Below are positions 54,364 to 63,430 of a stretch of DNA of 64,000 nt, piece by piece. The stretch spans positions 5,761-69,760 of the forward strand of contig CAUPIJ010000007.1 of NCBI GenBank assembly GCA_963511305.1. Reading direction: 5' to 3'. Within the stretch, counting starts at the first letter, position 1, and each line of letters opens with the position of its first letter. Made by a program: the position numbers and the translations under genes. Under the pieces are notes generated by a model. The model saw only the letters and a list, made by a program, of their open reading frames with translations, made no database searches and was not told the DNA's origin. This DNA comes from Propionimicrobium sp963511305 (GTDB lineage Bacteria; Actinomycetota; Actinomycetes; Propionibacteriales; Propionibacteriaceae).

Positions 54364-54843
54364 ATGAATACTTGTGGCGCGATTTATATTCATTCCGCGT
54401 CGGCTGCGCTGTGCCCGCACATCGAATGGGCGCTGGCAGCAGTCCTTGGTGAAAGCATCGACATTGACTGGCAGCAGCAACCCGCCGAACCAAGGATGCT
54501 GCGTGCAGAAATCTTCTGGAAATCTGCTCCGGGCACCGGCGCTGCTCTGGCGAGCGCGCTGCGTCGATGCAAGCAGATTCGGTTCGAGGTCATAGAGGAG
54601 CCGTGCGACGGCCAGGGGCAGCGCTACATGTTCACCCCGCGGCTAGGCATGTTTCACTCGGCGACGATGGAGAACGGCGACGTGGCTCTTGGCGAGCAGC
54701 AGATCAAGGCGCTGCTGGATACCGCTAACGGAAGCGAGCTTCGGCACGGTCTCGAGGATCTTCTGGGCACCCCCTGGGACAACGAGCTAGAGCCGTTTCG
54801 ATACGCCGATGACTGCGAGGTTCGCTGGCTATCGGCAGTTTAA
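54364..54843 (+). CDS. DUF3145 family protein
   Basis: A 159-residue protein of the actinobacterial DUF3145 family: MNTCGAIYIHSASAALCPHIEWAL, then RMLRAEIFWKSAPGTGAALASAL and LEPFRYADDCEVRWLSAV. These genes are regularly found next to fabF of the fab cluster, as here, but in convergent orientation. Function unknown. GAGAGGCCG precedes the ATG. It shares a bidirectional terminator with fabF. Confidence 0.9.
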   Translation: MNTCGAIYIHSASAALCPHIEWALAAVLGESIDIDWQQQPAEPRMLRAEIFWKSAPGTGAALASALRRCKQIRFEVIEEPCDGQGQRYMFTPRLGMFHSATMENGDVALGEQQIKALLDTANGSELRHGLEDLLGTPWDNELEPFRYADDCEVRWLSAV

Positions 54844-54850
54844 TGACGAC

Positions 54851-54880
54851 AAAAAAGAGGGCTGGCAAGTGCCAGCCCTC
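54851..54880 (-). terminator. Terminator of the fab operon (bidirectional stem)
   Basis: A perfect 11-bp stem GAGGGCTGGCA (54857-54867) / TGCCAGCCCTC (54870-54880) with a two-base gap. On the minus strand it is followed by six T's (54856-54851), a textbook terminator for fabF. On the plus strand it can serve DUF3145. Confidence 0.92.
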
Positions 54881-54890
54881 TAAATATCTG

Positions 54891-56138
54891 TTAAGCGTTC
54901 GCGTGTTCGTTGGTAACAGCGATGGCCACGTTATGGCCACCGAAACCGAACGAGTTGTTCAGCGCAGCAAGTTTACCGTCTGGCAGCTTCTGCGGCTCGT
55001 TGACCACGATCTGCACCGGAAGATCCGGCTCGATGTTTTCGATGTTGATGGTCGGCGGAACCACGCGGTCGTGTAGCGCCATGACGGTGGCGAACGTTTC
55101 CAGCGAGCCCGCCGCGCCGAGCAGGTGCCCGGTCATCGACTTCGTACTGGTGACGAGCACCCTCTTGGCCGCTTCGCCCAGCGCTCGGGCAATCGAGTTG
55201 GCCTCGGTGACGTCACCCTGCGGAGTAGAGGTGCCATGCGCGTTCACGTGATTAATCTCGCCCGGTTCCAGGCCAGCATCTGCGAGTGCCCTGGCCATGG
55301 CCAGCTGCTGGCCGTAGCCGCTGGGATCAGGCTGCACCAGATCGTGTGAATCGGCGCTGATGCCGCTGCCCGCTAGCGTGCCGTAGATCTTCGCGCCGCG
55401 CTGCTGCGCAGATTCCAGACGCTCCAGCACCATGACCGTCGCGCCCTCGCCGAGCACGAAGCCGTCGCGATCGACGTCCCACGGGCGGGACGCCGTCTCG
55501 GGGGAGTCGTTGCGCTTGCTCAGCGCCTGCATCTGGGAGAACGAGACGATAGGCAGCGGATGGATTACAGCCTCGGTTCCGCCAACCAGAACCATGTCCG
55601 CGCGGTTCAGGCGCAGCATGTCGATGCCCTGACTTATTGCCTCGTTGCCGGACGCGCAGGCCGAAACGGGAGTATGCACTCCGGCGCGAGCGCCGATCAT
55701 CAGCCCCACGTGCGCGGCCGGGGCGTTAGCCATCAGGCCGGGCACGGTGAACGGGCTGACTCGGCGCACCCCCTTGCTATGCAGGATGTCCCACTGCTCG
55801 AGAGTGGTGGTCAGGCCGCCGATGCCGGTGCCGATGCAGACGCCGGTGCGGTCCTTCTCGTAGGGATTAGTAGTGGCCAGACCACTGTCTTCCCAGGCCT
55901 GTGACGCCGCCGCGATGGCTAGCTGGCTGCCGCGATCCAGTCGGCGTGCCTCGACTCTGCTGATCCAAGGGGAGAGGTCCGTGGTGACCTCACCGGCGAT
56001 TCGTACGCTTAGCTCCTCGGCCCAGTCGTAGTCGAGAGCATGCACGCCGGATTTACCGGCCAGCATGTTAGTCCAGGTGGACTCGGCATCGTCACCCAAG
56101 GGCGTCAGGGCGCCAAAACCCGTTATGACAATGGTCAT
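54891..56138 (-). CDS. fabF: 3-oxoacyl-ACP synthase II
   Basis: A 415-residue condensing enzyme of fatty acid elongation. The active-site cysteine is in VSACASGNEAI, and the two histidines are in NAHGTSTPQGD and MTGHLLGAAGSLE. N-terminus MTIVITGFGALTPLGDDAEST. It is the last gene of fabD-fabH-acpP-fabF. Upstream AGGAGCTTGA is a good ribosome binding site. Confidence 0.96.
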   Translation of the reverse strand: MTIVITGFGALTPLGDDAESTWTNMLAGKSGVHALDYDWAEELSVRIAGEVTTDLSPWISRVEARRLDRGSQLAIAAASQAWEDSGLATTNPYEKDRTGVCIGTGIGGLTTTLEQWDILHSKGVRRVSPFTVPGLMANAPAAHVGLMIGARAGVHTPVSACASGNEAISQGIDMLRLNRADMVLVGGTEAVIHPLPIVSFSQMQALSKRNDSPETASRPWDVDRDGFVLGEGATVMVLERLESAQQRGAKIYGTLAGSGISADSHDLVQPDPSGYGQQLAMARALADAGLEPGEINHVNAHGTSTPQGDVTEANSIARALGEAAKRVLVTSTKSMTGHLLGAAGSLETFATVMALHDRVVPPTINIENIEPDLPVQIVVNEPQKLPDGKLAALNNSFGFGGHNVAIAVTNEHANA

Positions 56139-56163
56139 TCAAGCTCCTAGGAGAATAGTGAGA

Positions 56164-56188
56164 GCCTGCCTGCGCTTACTAGGCAGGC
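56164..56188 (-). other. Intercistronic hairpin between acpP and fabF
   Basis: GCCTGCC (56164-56170) and GGCAGGC (56182-56188) form a 7-bp stem in the 90-base acpP-fabF gap. There is no T run on the minus strand, so it is more likely an mRNA-stability or attenuating element, which could raise acpP over fabF. Confidence 0.45.
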
Positions 56189-56228
56189 GCATTGGCGCCC
56201 ACGTTTCGTAAGCGCCCGCGCGTAGTGC

Positions 56229-56474
56229 TTACGACTGAGCGTTCTCGATGAAGTTAACGGCGTCGCCGACGGTCTTGAGGTTCTTGGCCTCTTCGTCAGG
56301 GATAGATACGCCGAACTGCTCCTCAGCCGCGTAGATGATCTCAACCATGGTCAGCGAGTCGACATCCAGGTCGGCAGTGAACGACTTGTCCATCTGCACC
56401 TCTGCGGTGTCCACACCAGCGACCTCGTTAACGACCTCGGCAAGCTTCGCCAGGATCTCGTCCTTGTTAGCCAT
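56229..56474 (-). CDS. acpP: Acyl carrier protein
   Basis: An 81-residue acidic four-helix protein. The phosphopantetheine attachment serine is Ser40 in DLDVDSLTMVEI. AAAGGAGAAAAG immediately upstream of the ATG is a very strong ribosome binding site, fitting the high abundance of this protein. It carries growing acyl chains for FabD, FabH and FabF encoded on either side. Confidence 0.97.
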   Translation of the reverse strand: MANKDEILAKLAEVVNEVAGVDTAEVQMDKSFTADLDVDSLTMVEIIYAAEEQFGVSIPDEEAKNLKTVGDAVNFIENAQS

Positions 56475-56509
56475 TTCTTTTCTCCTTTTATGGTTATTAG
56501 TTAACTCAA

Positions 56510-57502
56510 TTATGGCAGTTTTACTACTTGACCGGCGTAAGCCAGGCCAGCGCCGTAGCCAATCAGCAGCGCATACTGGCCGCTCTTGGCCTCGCCAGAT
56601 TCCAGCAGGGCCTCCATCGCTAGCGGAATTGAGGCCGCGGAGGTGTTACCCATCTGCCTAATGTCCCTGCTGACGACGACAGACTCGGGCAGCTTCAGCC
56701 TGCGCAGCATAGCTTCGGTGATGCGGTTGTTCGCCTGATGGGGGATGAAGACATCCAACTCCTCGGGAGTCAACCCGGATTCGTCGAGGATCTTTGCTGC
56801 CTCTTCGGCGATGAATGTGACGGCCCACTTATAAACCTGGCGGCCCTCCATCGCGAGCTTAGGCTTGCTGGCGCCCTCGTCCCATGCTTTAGACCAGTCC
56901 TCGATGTCAATGACCCAGGCCTGGTCGCCGTCCGAACCCCACCGGGTCGGGCTGATCGCTGGTTCGTCGCTGGGGCCGATTACTGCCGCACCGGCGCCGT
57001 CGCCGAACAGGAACGCGGTGCCCCTGTCAGAAAAGTTGGTGATGGCAGATAGCGTCTCGACGCCGACGATCAGCACGTTCTTGCAGGTACCAGCGCGAAC
57101 CATCGAGTCGGCCTGGCAGATCATGTAGCAGAAGCCCGCGCAGCCGGCACAGATGTCGTAAGCTGCCGGGGCGTCGAGGCCGAGCTCGGCGGAAAGCAGC
57201 GTAGCCAGCGATGGGAACTGCTTGTAGTTAGAGACGGTGGCCACGATCAGGCCGTCGATTTCAGACTTGTCGATACCGGCTCGCTCGATCGCCTTGTTGG
57301 CTGCCTGAGTGGCCATGTACAGCGGGGTCTCCTCGTCTGTCGCCCAGCGGCGCTCGCTGATGCCCGTGCGCTGCTGGATCCACTCGTCTGAAGAGTCGAT
57401 TATCGTGCACATTTCGGCGTTGTCGACGACGCGGCTGCCTCGGTAGCCAGCCACGCTGAGCATGCGCGAATAATCGACGGGTTGAGAAACCTTCAAAGCC
57501 AT
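56510..57502 (-). CDS. fabH: 3-oxoacyl-ACP synthase III
   Basis: A 330-residue initiating condensing enzyme. The catalytic cysteine is in YDICAGCAGFCYM, and the histidine and asparagine in IPHQANNRI. N-terminal RGSRVVDNAEMCTIIDSSDEWIQQRTGISERRW is standard. It joins acetyl- or branched acyl-CoA to malonyl-ACP. It lies ten bases after fabD in the operon. Confidence 0.96.
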   Translation of the reverse strand: MALKVSQPVDYSRMLSVAGYRGSRVVDNAEMCTIIDSSDEWIQQRTGISERRWATDEETPLYMATQAANKAIERAGIDKSEIDGLIVATVSNYKQFPSLATLLSAELGLDAPAAYDICAGCAGFCYMICQADSMVRAGTCKNVLIVGVETLSAITNFSDRGTAFLFGDGAGAAVIGPSDEPAISPTRWGSDGDQAWVIDIEDWSKAWDEGASKPKLAMEGRQVYKWAVTFIAEEAAKILDESGLTPEELDVFIPHQANNRITEAMLRRLKLPESVVVSRDIRQMGNTSAASIPLAMEALLESGEAKSGQYALLIGYGAGLAYAGQVVKLP

Positions 57503-57512
57503 TTTCTTCCTA

Positions 57513-58421
57513 TCAATTGCTCTTGTGCTCTGCGCAAAACTCGCGAGCCTCAGCCAACTGGTCAGGGGTGTTTAGGTCGAAGCGCTCGACCTTCATATTG
57601 CGTTTCGCGATGCCCGTCAGGGTTTTCGCCGGGGTCAGCTCCAGAAGGCCGGTGACGCCCAGCTCGCTCATCTTGGCCATGCAAAGATCCCAGCGCACCG
57701 GCGTGGTCACCTGGCCGACCAGTCGATCCAGGTAGTCCTGGCCGTCGGTCACGACCGCACCATCGCGGTTGCTGAGCAGCAGCACCGAGGGCTTGGCCGG
57801 AGTGATGGTTTTCGCGACGCTCGCCAGCCTGGAGACCGCGCTGGCCATGAAATCTGTATGGAATGCGCCCGCCACCTTCAGCGGCACGACCCTGGTGCGG
57901 GCGGGCGGGTTCTCCTGCAATTCTTTGAGGGCGTCTAACGACCCGGCGGCGACGATCTGGCCTTTGCCGTTGTGGTTGGCCGGGGTCAGTCCGAGCTCCT
58001 TGATCCGGGCAAGTACCTCGTCCTCCTTGCCGGCCAGCACGGCCGACATGCCGGAAGGTGTGGCCGCCGCGGCTTCGGCCATCGCGCGCCCGCGCTCTGC
58101 TACGAACCTGATTGCGTCGGCCCTGCTCAACGCGCCAGCGATACCAGCCGCGGCGATCTCTCCGACGCTGTGGCCGGCGGTGATGTCTGGGGTCACGCCC
58201 AGCTCGCTGGCGACCAGCAGGGCTGCGGCGACCAGCAGTGGCTGGGCGATAGAAGTGTCTTTGATGGTTTCCTCGTCGGCCTCGGTGCCGTAGTGAATCA
58301 GATCGATCTGGGCGGCCTCGGAAAGCTCAGCCAGACCGTTGGCGAAGCCGTCGAGGGCTAGCCAATCAGCTAGGAAACCTGATTTTTGGGCCCCTTGGCC
58401 CGGAGCAACTATTGCAAGCAC
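57513..58421 (-). CDS. fabD: Malonyl CoA-acyl carrier protein transacylase
   Basis: A 302-residue enzyme that loads malonyl onto ACP. The nucleophile serine lies in GHSVGEIAAAG, the histidine in KVAGAFHTDFM, and the N-terminus is IVAPGQGAQKSGFL. It starts with GTG 58421 and opens the fab operon, downstream of fasR on the same strand with about 107 bases between, where a FasR-dependent promoter is expected. Confidence 0.96.
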   Translation of the reverse strand: MLAIVAPGQGAQKSGFLADWLALDGFANGLAELSEAAQIDLIHYGTEADEETIKDTSIAQPLLVAAALLVASELGVTPDITAGHSVGEIAAAGIAGALSRADAIRFVAERGRAMAEAAAATPSGMSAVLAGKEDEVLARIKELGLTPANHNGKGQIVAAGSLDALKELQENPPARTRVVPLKVAGAFHTDFMASAVSRLASVAKTITPAKPSVLLLSNRDGAVVTDGQDYLDRLVGQVTTPVRWDLCMAKMSELGVTGLLELTPAKTLTGIAKRNMKVERFDLNTPDQLAEAREFCAEHKSN

Positions 58422-58528
58422 GTCTATTAGTTTTCCTTATTGTTTACTTAAAAGTAACTAAATAATGACACTAATTCTCTCAGCTAACCTTGTGGGGTTC
58501 TCACAAAAGATAAGCCTGATGTGGGGTG

Positions 58529-59698
58529 TTATTTGTTATTTTTCGCTAATCTGCCGACGGCAATGGCCAGTCTGAGGACGTAAGCGTCCCTGGCAGAACT
58601 CGGGTTGCAGCCGGTGATCTCGCAGATTCGCTTCAGGCGGTATCTGACGGTGTTTGCGTGCACGAAAAGCAGCCTCGCGCTGGCCTCCACCGAGCCGTAG
58701 TTCTCCAGGAACGTGGCGCAGGTGGCCAGCAAGTCACCACCCGCCTCGGCGAGCGGGCGATAGATTTCTCGTTCGAGCTGTCTGCGCGCGTGCATATCAC
58801 CAGTCAGCAGCCGCTCGGGAAGTAAGCTGGCCGACCGGACGACCCGCGGGCCCTCGCTCCAGGCGACGGACGCGTTAGAACCAGAAAGTGCATCTCGGGC
58901 AGATTCGGCGGCTTTTTCGATGCCATCCACCCTGGGTCCCAGCGTGATGGAGCCGGGCCCGAACCACTCGGACAGCTCGCGGATACTCCGCTCAGCCAAC
59001 GATTCCTTGTCCTCGTCGTCGGACAGCACCACGATTAGCCGATCGCCGTGGATGGCCGCGAGAATCTCTTGGCCATTCTTTCGAGCCGCGGCGCGAATGC
59101 CGTCCAGATCAGGCTCTTCGAGGGCCGGGCCGACGGCGACCGAAACCTGGCCGCCCGCCCAGCCTAGCGCCGAAGCCCTAGACAGCAGCGTGTCTACGGA
59201 GTCGCCACGGACGATCGCGTCGACCACCAGAGCCTCGATTCGTTCATCCCATTTTCCGCGGCGCTCGGCCGCGCGGGCATAGACCTGGGCTGAGGCGAAG
59301 GCCACCTCGCGCGAGTAGTAGAGGATGGCCATACCCAAAGTCTCACGGTCTTGCTTAGACATTCGATCGTTGATCTGAGCCTCGACGACCTCGATAGTCG
59401 TCCTAATCAAGTCGACCGTCTGGTTTAGTGAAATTTCGCGCGTCAGGGCCCTAGGTGCCGCGTTGAACAGGTCTACCGGGTTTACGTCTGCCCGATCTGA
59501 AAACCAGTTGATGAAGTTCGCGATGCCATTGGTAGCGACGACTCGAACCCAGGAGCGCTCGTCGGCGCCCAGCTGATTGAACCAGCCGTGGCGCTTAGTG
59601 ATTTCGGAAACAACCGCCGTAGTCATGTCCCCAGACATAGACTGCAGTTGTTTCACCAAGCCCTGGCGGATATCGTCGGGCAAATTCACAAAGGCCAT
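58529..59698 (-). CDS. fasR: PucR-type regulator of fatty acid synthesis (FasR-like)
   Basis: A 389-residue protein with a C-terminal PucR helix-turn-helix: ENYGSVEASARLLFVHANTVRYRLKRICEITG, about residues 333-365. A GGDEF-like/CdaR middle region precedes it. In streptomycetes a regulator of this type encoded directly upstream of fabD-fabH-acpP-fabF activates that operon (FasR). The same order here supports the name. N-terminal residues (INWFSDRADVNPVDLFNAAPRAL) match the family. Confidence 0.88.
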   Translation of the reverse strand: MAFVNLPDDIRQGLVKQLQSMSGDMTTAVVSEITKRHGWFNQLGADERSWVRVVATNGIANFINWFSDRADVNPVDLFNAAPRALTREISLNQTVDLIRTTIEVVEAQINDRMSKQDRETLGMAILYYSREVAFASAQVYARAAERRGKWDERIEALVVDAIVRGDSVDTLLSRASALGWAGGQVSVAVGPALEEPDLDGIRAAARKNGQEILAAIHGDRLIVVLSDDEDKESLAERSIRELSEWFGPGSITLGPRVDGIEKAAESARDALSGSNASVAWSEGPRVVRSASLLPERLLTGDMHARRQLEREIYRPLAEAGGDLLATCATFLENYGSVEASARLLFVHANTVRYRLKRICEITGCNPSSARDAYVLRLAIAVGRLAKNNK

Positions 59699-59977
59699 GG
59701 TCTCCTTCTTTGAAACTCAAGGACTCAGTTTAGCGCCACTAGGGCACCCACAGGTGTGGTGCGTTAGATTTTTGGGGAGCCTGAACGCGGCAGCGGCTGA
59801 TGCGATTCGCCACCGATTCCACTTCCGGGTTTCAGCAAGCTATTTCGAGCGATCGATAACTTTTTAGCCCTCGTGCTGACAATACTTGGAGCGGTGCGCA
59901 AAGATGGAGATGTGAAAATAGTCGCCTGGCTGGCTGCCGCGTCGAAGCGACGGCTATGAAGTTGAAAGGACGCTAGC
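59699..59977. promoter_or_regulatory. Divergent promoter region between fasR and aceE
   Basis: About 280 bases between the two divergent starts. A possible aceE promoter is CTGACA (59876-59881) with a weak AAAGAT 18 bases downstream. GAAAGGACG precedes the aceE GTG. No gene is seen here. Confidence 0.4.
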
Positions 59978-62728
59978 GTGATACCTCGCCAAAAACCCGG
60001 CCCACTATTAAATGGACAGCCCACTAACCTGCCCGACACAAACCCCGAAGAGACGGCGGAGTGGACCGAATCTCTCGATGGTTTGATCGAGACCCAGGGC
60101 GTAAATCGGGCAAGATATATCATTCTGAAACTAAACGAGCACGCTAGGCAGAGCCAGATCAACGTGCCTTCGCTGGTTTCTACAGACTTTGTAAACACCA
60201 TTCCCGTCGAGAACGAGGTGCCATACCCCGGCGACGTGAAGCACGAGAGCGATATCAGGCACTGGCTGCGCTGGAACGCTGCTGTTCTGGTGCATCGCCA
60301 GCAGCGTCCTGGCGTCGGCGTCGGTGGCCACATCTCTAGCTACGCAGCTCAGACCACCCTCTACGAGGTCGGCCTCCAGCACTTCTGGCGCGGCAAGGAC
60401 CACCCCGGTGGCGGCGACCAGGTCTACTTCCAGGGTCACTCGTCCCCAGGCCAGTACGCCCGCGCGTACCTGGAAGGCCGCCTCACCGAACGCGACCTCG
60501 ACGGTTTCCGCCAGGAGCACTCCCGCCCGCGCAAGGGCAGGGGCCTGCCGAGCTATCCGCACCCGCACCAGATGCGCGATTTCTGGGAGTTCCCGACGGT
60601 CTCTATGGGCATCGGCCCGATCAACGCCATCTACCAGGCGGCCTTCAACAAGTACCTTGAAAACCGAGGCATTAAGGACACCAGCGATCAGCACGTCTGG
60701 GCGTTCCTGGGTGACGGCGAGATGGACGAGCCCGAGGCGCGCGGCGCGATCCAGATGGCTGCCCATCAGAACCTCGACAACCTGACCTTCGTCGTCAACT
60801 GCAATCTGCAGCGCCTAGACGGCCCGGTTCGCGGCAACGGCAAGATCATTCAGGAACTCGAGGCGTTCTTCCGCGGCGCTGGCTGGAACGTCATCAAGCT
60901 GATTTGGGGCTCGGGCTGGGACAAGCTGCTCGCCAACGACACCGAGGGCGCCCTAGTCAAGGTGATGAACGAGACCAGGGACGGCGACTACCAGACCTTC
61001 AAGGCTAACGACGGTGCCTACGTCCGCGAACACTTCTTCGGCCGCGATCCACGTACCCTAAAGATGGTCGAAGACTGGACCGACGACGAGATCTGGGCGC
61101 TGCGCCGCGGCGGTCACGACTACGTCAAAATCTTCAACGCTTACAAGTCCGCGATGGAGTTCGTAGGCGCGCCCACCGTGATTCTGGCTCACACCATTAA
61201 GGGCTACTTCCTAGGCACGCACTTCGCCGGCCGCAACGCCACCCACCAGATGAAGAAACTGGCCGCCGACGACCTGAAGGGATTGCGCGATCGCTGCAAG
61301 ATCCCGATCAGCGACGAGGTGCTTGAAGAAAACCCGTACCTGCCGCCGTACTACAAGCCGGACAGCGATCACCCGGCCATGAAGTACCTGTTTGAGCGCA
61401 GGCGCGAGCTGGGCGGCTTCTTCCCGGAGCGTCGCGAAAATCACGGGCGCAAGATCAAGCTGCCCGAGGATAAGCTCTATGCGCACTCGCGAAAGGGCTC
61501 CGGCAAGCAGGAGGTCGCCTCGACGATGGCCTTCGTGCGCCTCGTCAAGGATCTGTTGCGAGACAAGAACATTGCGCCTTATATCGTGCCTATCATTCCC
61601 GACGAGGCTCGGACCTTCGGCATGGACTCGTTCTTCCCGACCATCAAGATCTACAACCCCAACGGTCAGCAGTACACGCCGGTCGATCACGACCTGATGC
61701 TCAGCTACCGCGAGGCCACCAACGGCCAGATCTTCCACGTTGGCATTAACGAGGCCGGCGCCACCGCCGCCTTCACCGCGGCAGGCACCAGCTACGCCAC
61801 GCACGGCGAGCCGATGATCCCGATCTACATCTTCTACTCGATGTTCGGCTATCAGCGCACCGGAGACATGATGTGGGCCGCCGCCGACCAGCTGGCTCGG
61901 GGCTTCTACATCGGGGCCACCGCGGGCAAGACCACGCTGACCGGCGAGGGTCTGCAGCACATGGACGGCCATTCGCACCTGCTGACGCTAACCAATGAGG
62001 GGCTGGTCAGCTACGATCCGGCCTACGGCTACGAGATCAGCTACATCGTCCAGGACGGCCTGCGCAGGATGTACGGCGATGACCCGGAGGACATCTCCTA
62101 CTACATCACCATGTACAACGAGCCGATGGTGCAGCCGCCGGCCCCGGAGAACGTGGACGTCGAGGGCATCCTGAAGGGCATTCACCTGATCAGCGAGGGC
62201 AGCATGGAAGGCGTCAACCCCGACGCCAGGCGCGCCCAGATACTGGCTTCGGGCGTCGGCGTGCCGTGGGCTCTCGAAGCCCAGGAGATCCTGAAGAATG
62301 ACTGGGGCGTGGTGGCCGACGTCTGGTCGGTGACCAGCTGGAACGAGCTGCGTCGCGATGGTCAGCGCGCTGACGAGCACAACTGGCTGAACCCGCAGGA
62401 GGTTCCGCAGACCGCCTACGTCACCCAGAAGCTCGAGGGGCGTCCTGGCCCGTTCATCGCGGTCAGCGACTTCATGCGCGCGGTTCAGGACCAGATCCGC
62501 GAGTGGATCCCCGGCGATTACTACACGCTGGGCGCCGACGGCTTCGGCTTCTCGGACACCCGTCCTGCGGCTCGCCGGAAGCTGCACATCGACGCGCAGT
62601 CGATCGTGGTGCGCACGCTGAATGCTCTCGCCCGTCGCGGCGAGGTGCCAATGCAGTGGGCCATTGACGCCGCAGAGCGCTACCAGATCAACGATCCCAG
62701 CGCTGTTGCGGTTGAGGATTTCGACTAA
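59978..62728 (+). CDS. aceE: Pyruvate dehydrogenase E1 component, homodimeric
   Basis: A 916-residue thiamine-diphosphate enzyme decarboxylating pyruvate and transferring acetyl to the E2 subunit. HWLRWNAAVLVHRQQRP, GVGVGGHISSYAA and the diphosphate motif GDGEMDEPEARGA followed by NCNLQRLDG are all present, as is the C-terminal transketolase domain (YTLGADGFGFSDTRPAARR). GTG 59978 is chosen because AAAGGACG lies before it and the N-terminus then has normal length. In actinobacteria aceE is encoded near DUF3052 and the fab genes, as here. Confidence 0.96.
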   Translation: MIPRQKPGPLLNGQPTNLPDTNPEETAEWTESLDGLIETQGVNRARYIILKLNEHARQSQINVPSLVSTDFVNTIPVENEVPYPGDVKHESDIRHWLRWNAAVLVHRQQRPGVGVGGHISSYAAQTTLYEVGLQHFWRGKDHPGGGDQVYFQGHSSPGQYARAYLEGRLTERDLDGFRQEHSRPRKGRGLPSYPHPHQMRDFWEFPTVSMGIGPINAIYQAAFNKYLENRGIKDTSDQHVWAFLGDGEMDEPEARGAIQMAAHQNLDNLTFVVNCNLQRLDGPVRGNGKIIQELEAFFRGAGWNVIKLIWGSGWDKLLANDTEGALVKVMNETRDGDYQTFKANDGAYVREHFFGRDPRTLKMVEDWTDDEIWALRRGGHDYVKIFNAYKSAMEFVGAPTVILAHTIKGYFLGTHFAGRNATHQMKKLAADDLKGLRDRCKIPISDEVLEENPYLPPYYKPDSDHPAMKYLFERRRELGGFFPERRENHGRKIKLPEDKLYAHSRKGSGKQEVASTMAFVRLVKDLLRDKNIAPYIVPIIPDEARTFGMDSFFPTIKIYNPNGQQYTPVDHDLMLSYREATNGQIFHVGINEAGATAAFTAAGTSYATHGEPMIPIYIFYSMFGYQRTGDMMWAAADQLARGFYIGATAGKTTLTGEGLQHMDGHSHLLTLTNEGLVSYDPAYGYEISYIVQDGLRRMYGDDPEDISYYITMYNEPMVQPPAPENVDVEGILKGIHLISEGSMEGVNPDARRAQILASGVGVPWALEAQEILKNDWGVVADVWSVTSWNELRRDGQRADEHNWLNPQEVPQTAYVTQKLEGRPGPFIAVSDFMRAVQDQIREWIPGDYYTLGADGFGFSDTRPAARRKLHIDAQSIVVRTLNALARRGEVPMQWAIDAAERYQINDPSAVAVEDFD

Positions 62729-62736
62729 TTTCGACG

Positions 62737-62775
62737 AAGCTCGGGCCCTGGCTGCTGCCGGGGCCCGAGCTTTTT
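62737..62775 (+). terminator. Terminator of aceE
   Basis: AAGCTCGGGCCC (62737-62748) pairs with GGGCCCGAGCTT (62761-62772), perfect over 12 bp, followed by further T's (62773-62775). Confidence 0.9.
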
Positions 62776-62859
62776 GTCCTTCTCAGCTTGCCGCGCGTGC
62801 GTCGAGCGGCTAATTCTGGCATTCTTTAGATTGTTATGAACACTGAGAGTGGAGGAAAG

Positions 62860-63315
62860 GTGCCTACCGTCCGTCAAGGACAAGCTGATCAGGGCAGGAC
62901 TGCCCTGGAAAATAATAAAACCACCGATTCGGTGGCGGACCTTCTCGGTTTGAAGCCGGGGATGGTCGTACAGGAACTCGGCTGGGACGAGGACGTTGAT
63001 GAGGATCTGCGTGATGACATTATGGACGCCATCGACGATGACCTCATCGAAGATGCCTACGAGGCGGTCGATGCCGTGGTTCTATGGTTGCGCGACGACA
63101 CCGATGCCACCGACAGCTTGGTGGATGCCCTCCGTGATCTCGGCGACGACGGCTACATCTGGCTGCTGACTCCCAAGATCGGTAGGGAAGGCTTCATCGA
63201 TCAGGCCGACCTGATGGAGGCCGCAGGTACCGCTGGGGTAGCACTAACCAAGAGCGTCGAGGTCAGCAAAGACTGGGCGGCGTGCAAGGTAGTTGCCCCC
63301 AAAGGTAAGCGTTAA
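62860..63315 (+). CDS. DUF3052 family protein
   Basis: About 151 residues from GTG 62860, which has GTGGAGGAAAG directly upstream. The in-frame ATG 62836 has none, and TAGATT (62827-62832) looks like a -10 that would start transcription at about that ATG. Family features are DSVADLLGLKPGMVVQELGWDEDVDEDLRDDI and GYIWLLTPKIGREGFIDQADLMEAAGTAGVA. The protein is strongly acidic in the middle. DUF3052 proteins accompany aceE in actinobacteria; function unknown. Confidence 0.88.
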   Translation: MPTVRQGQADQGRTALENNKTTDSVADLLGLKPGMVVQELGWDEDVDEDLRDDIMDAIDDDLIEDAYEAVDAVVLWLRDDTDATDSLVDALRDLGDDGYIWLLTPKIGREGFIDQADLMEAAGTAGVALTKSVEVSKDWAACKVVAPKGKR

Positions 63316-63333
63316 CAGAGCTTTTAAAAAAAA

Positions 63334-63354
63334 GTTGAGTCAATCTGGCTCAAC
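63334..63354. promoter_or_regulatory. HAIR-like inverted repeat upstream of hsp20
   Basis: GTTGAGT-N7-GCTCAAC compared with the HspR HAIR consensus CTTGAGT-N7-ACTCAAG: 11 of the 14 arm positions match and the spacer is exactly seven. It lies 77 bases upstream of the hsp20 start. With flanking AAA/TTT it could also form a hairpin that ends the DUF3052 transcript. Confidence 0.5.
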
Positions 63355-63430
63355 TTTGGAATAACTTCTCCTGAAAGCTGGTTATACCTGGCGTAAGGGC
63401 GATGAGCCCAGGAGTATTTCAGGAGGAAAA

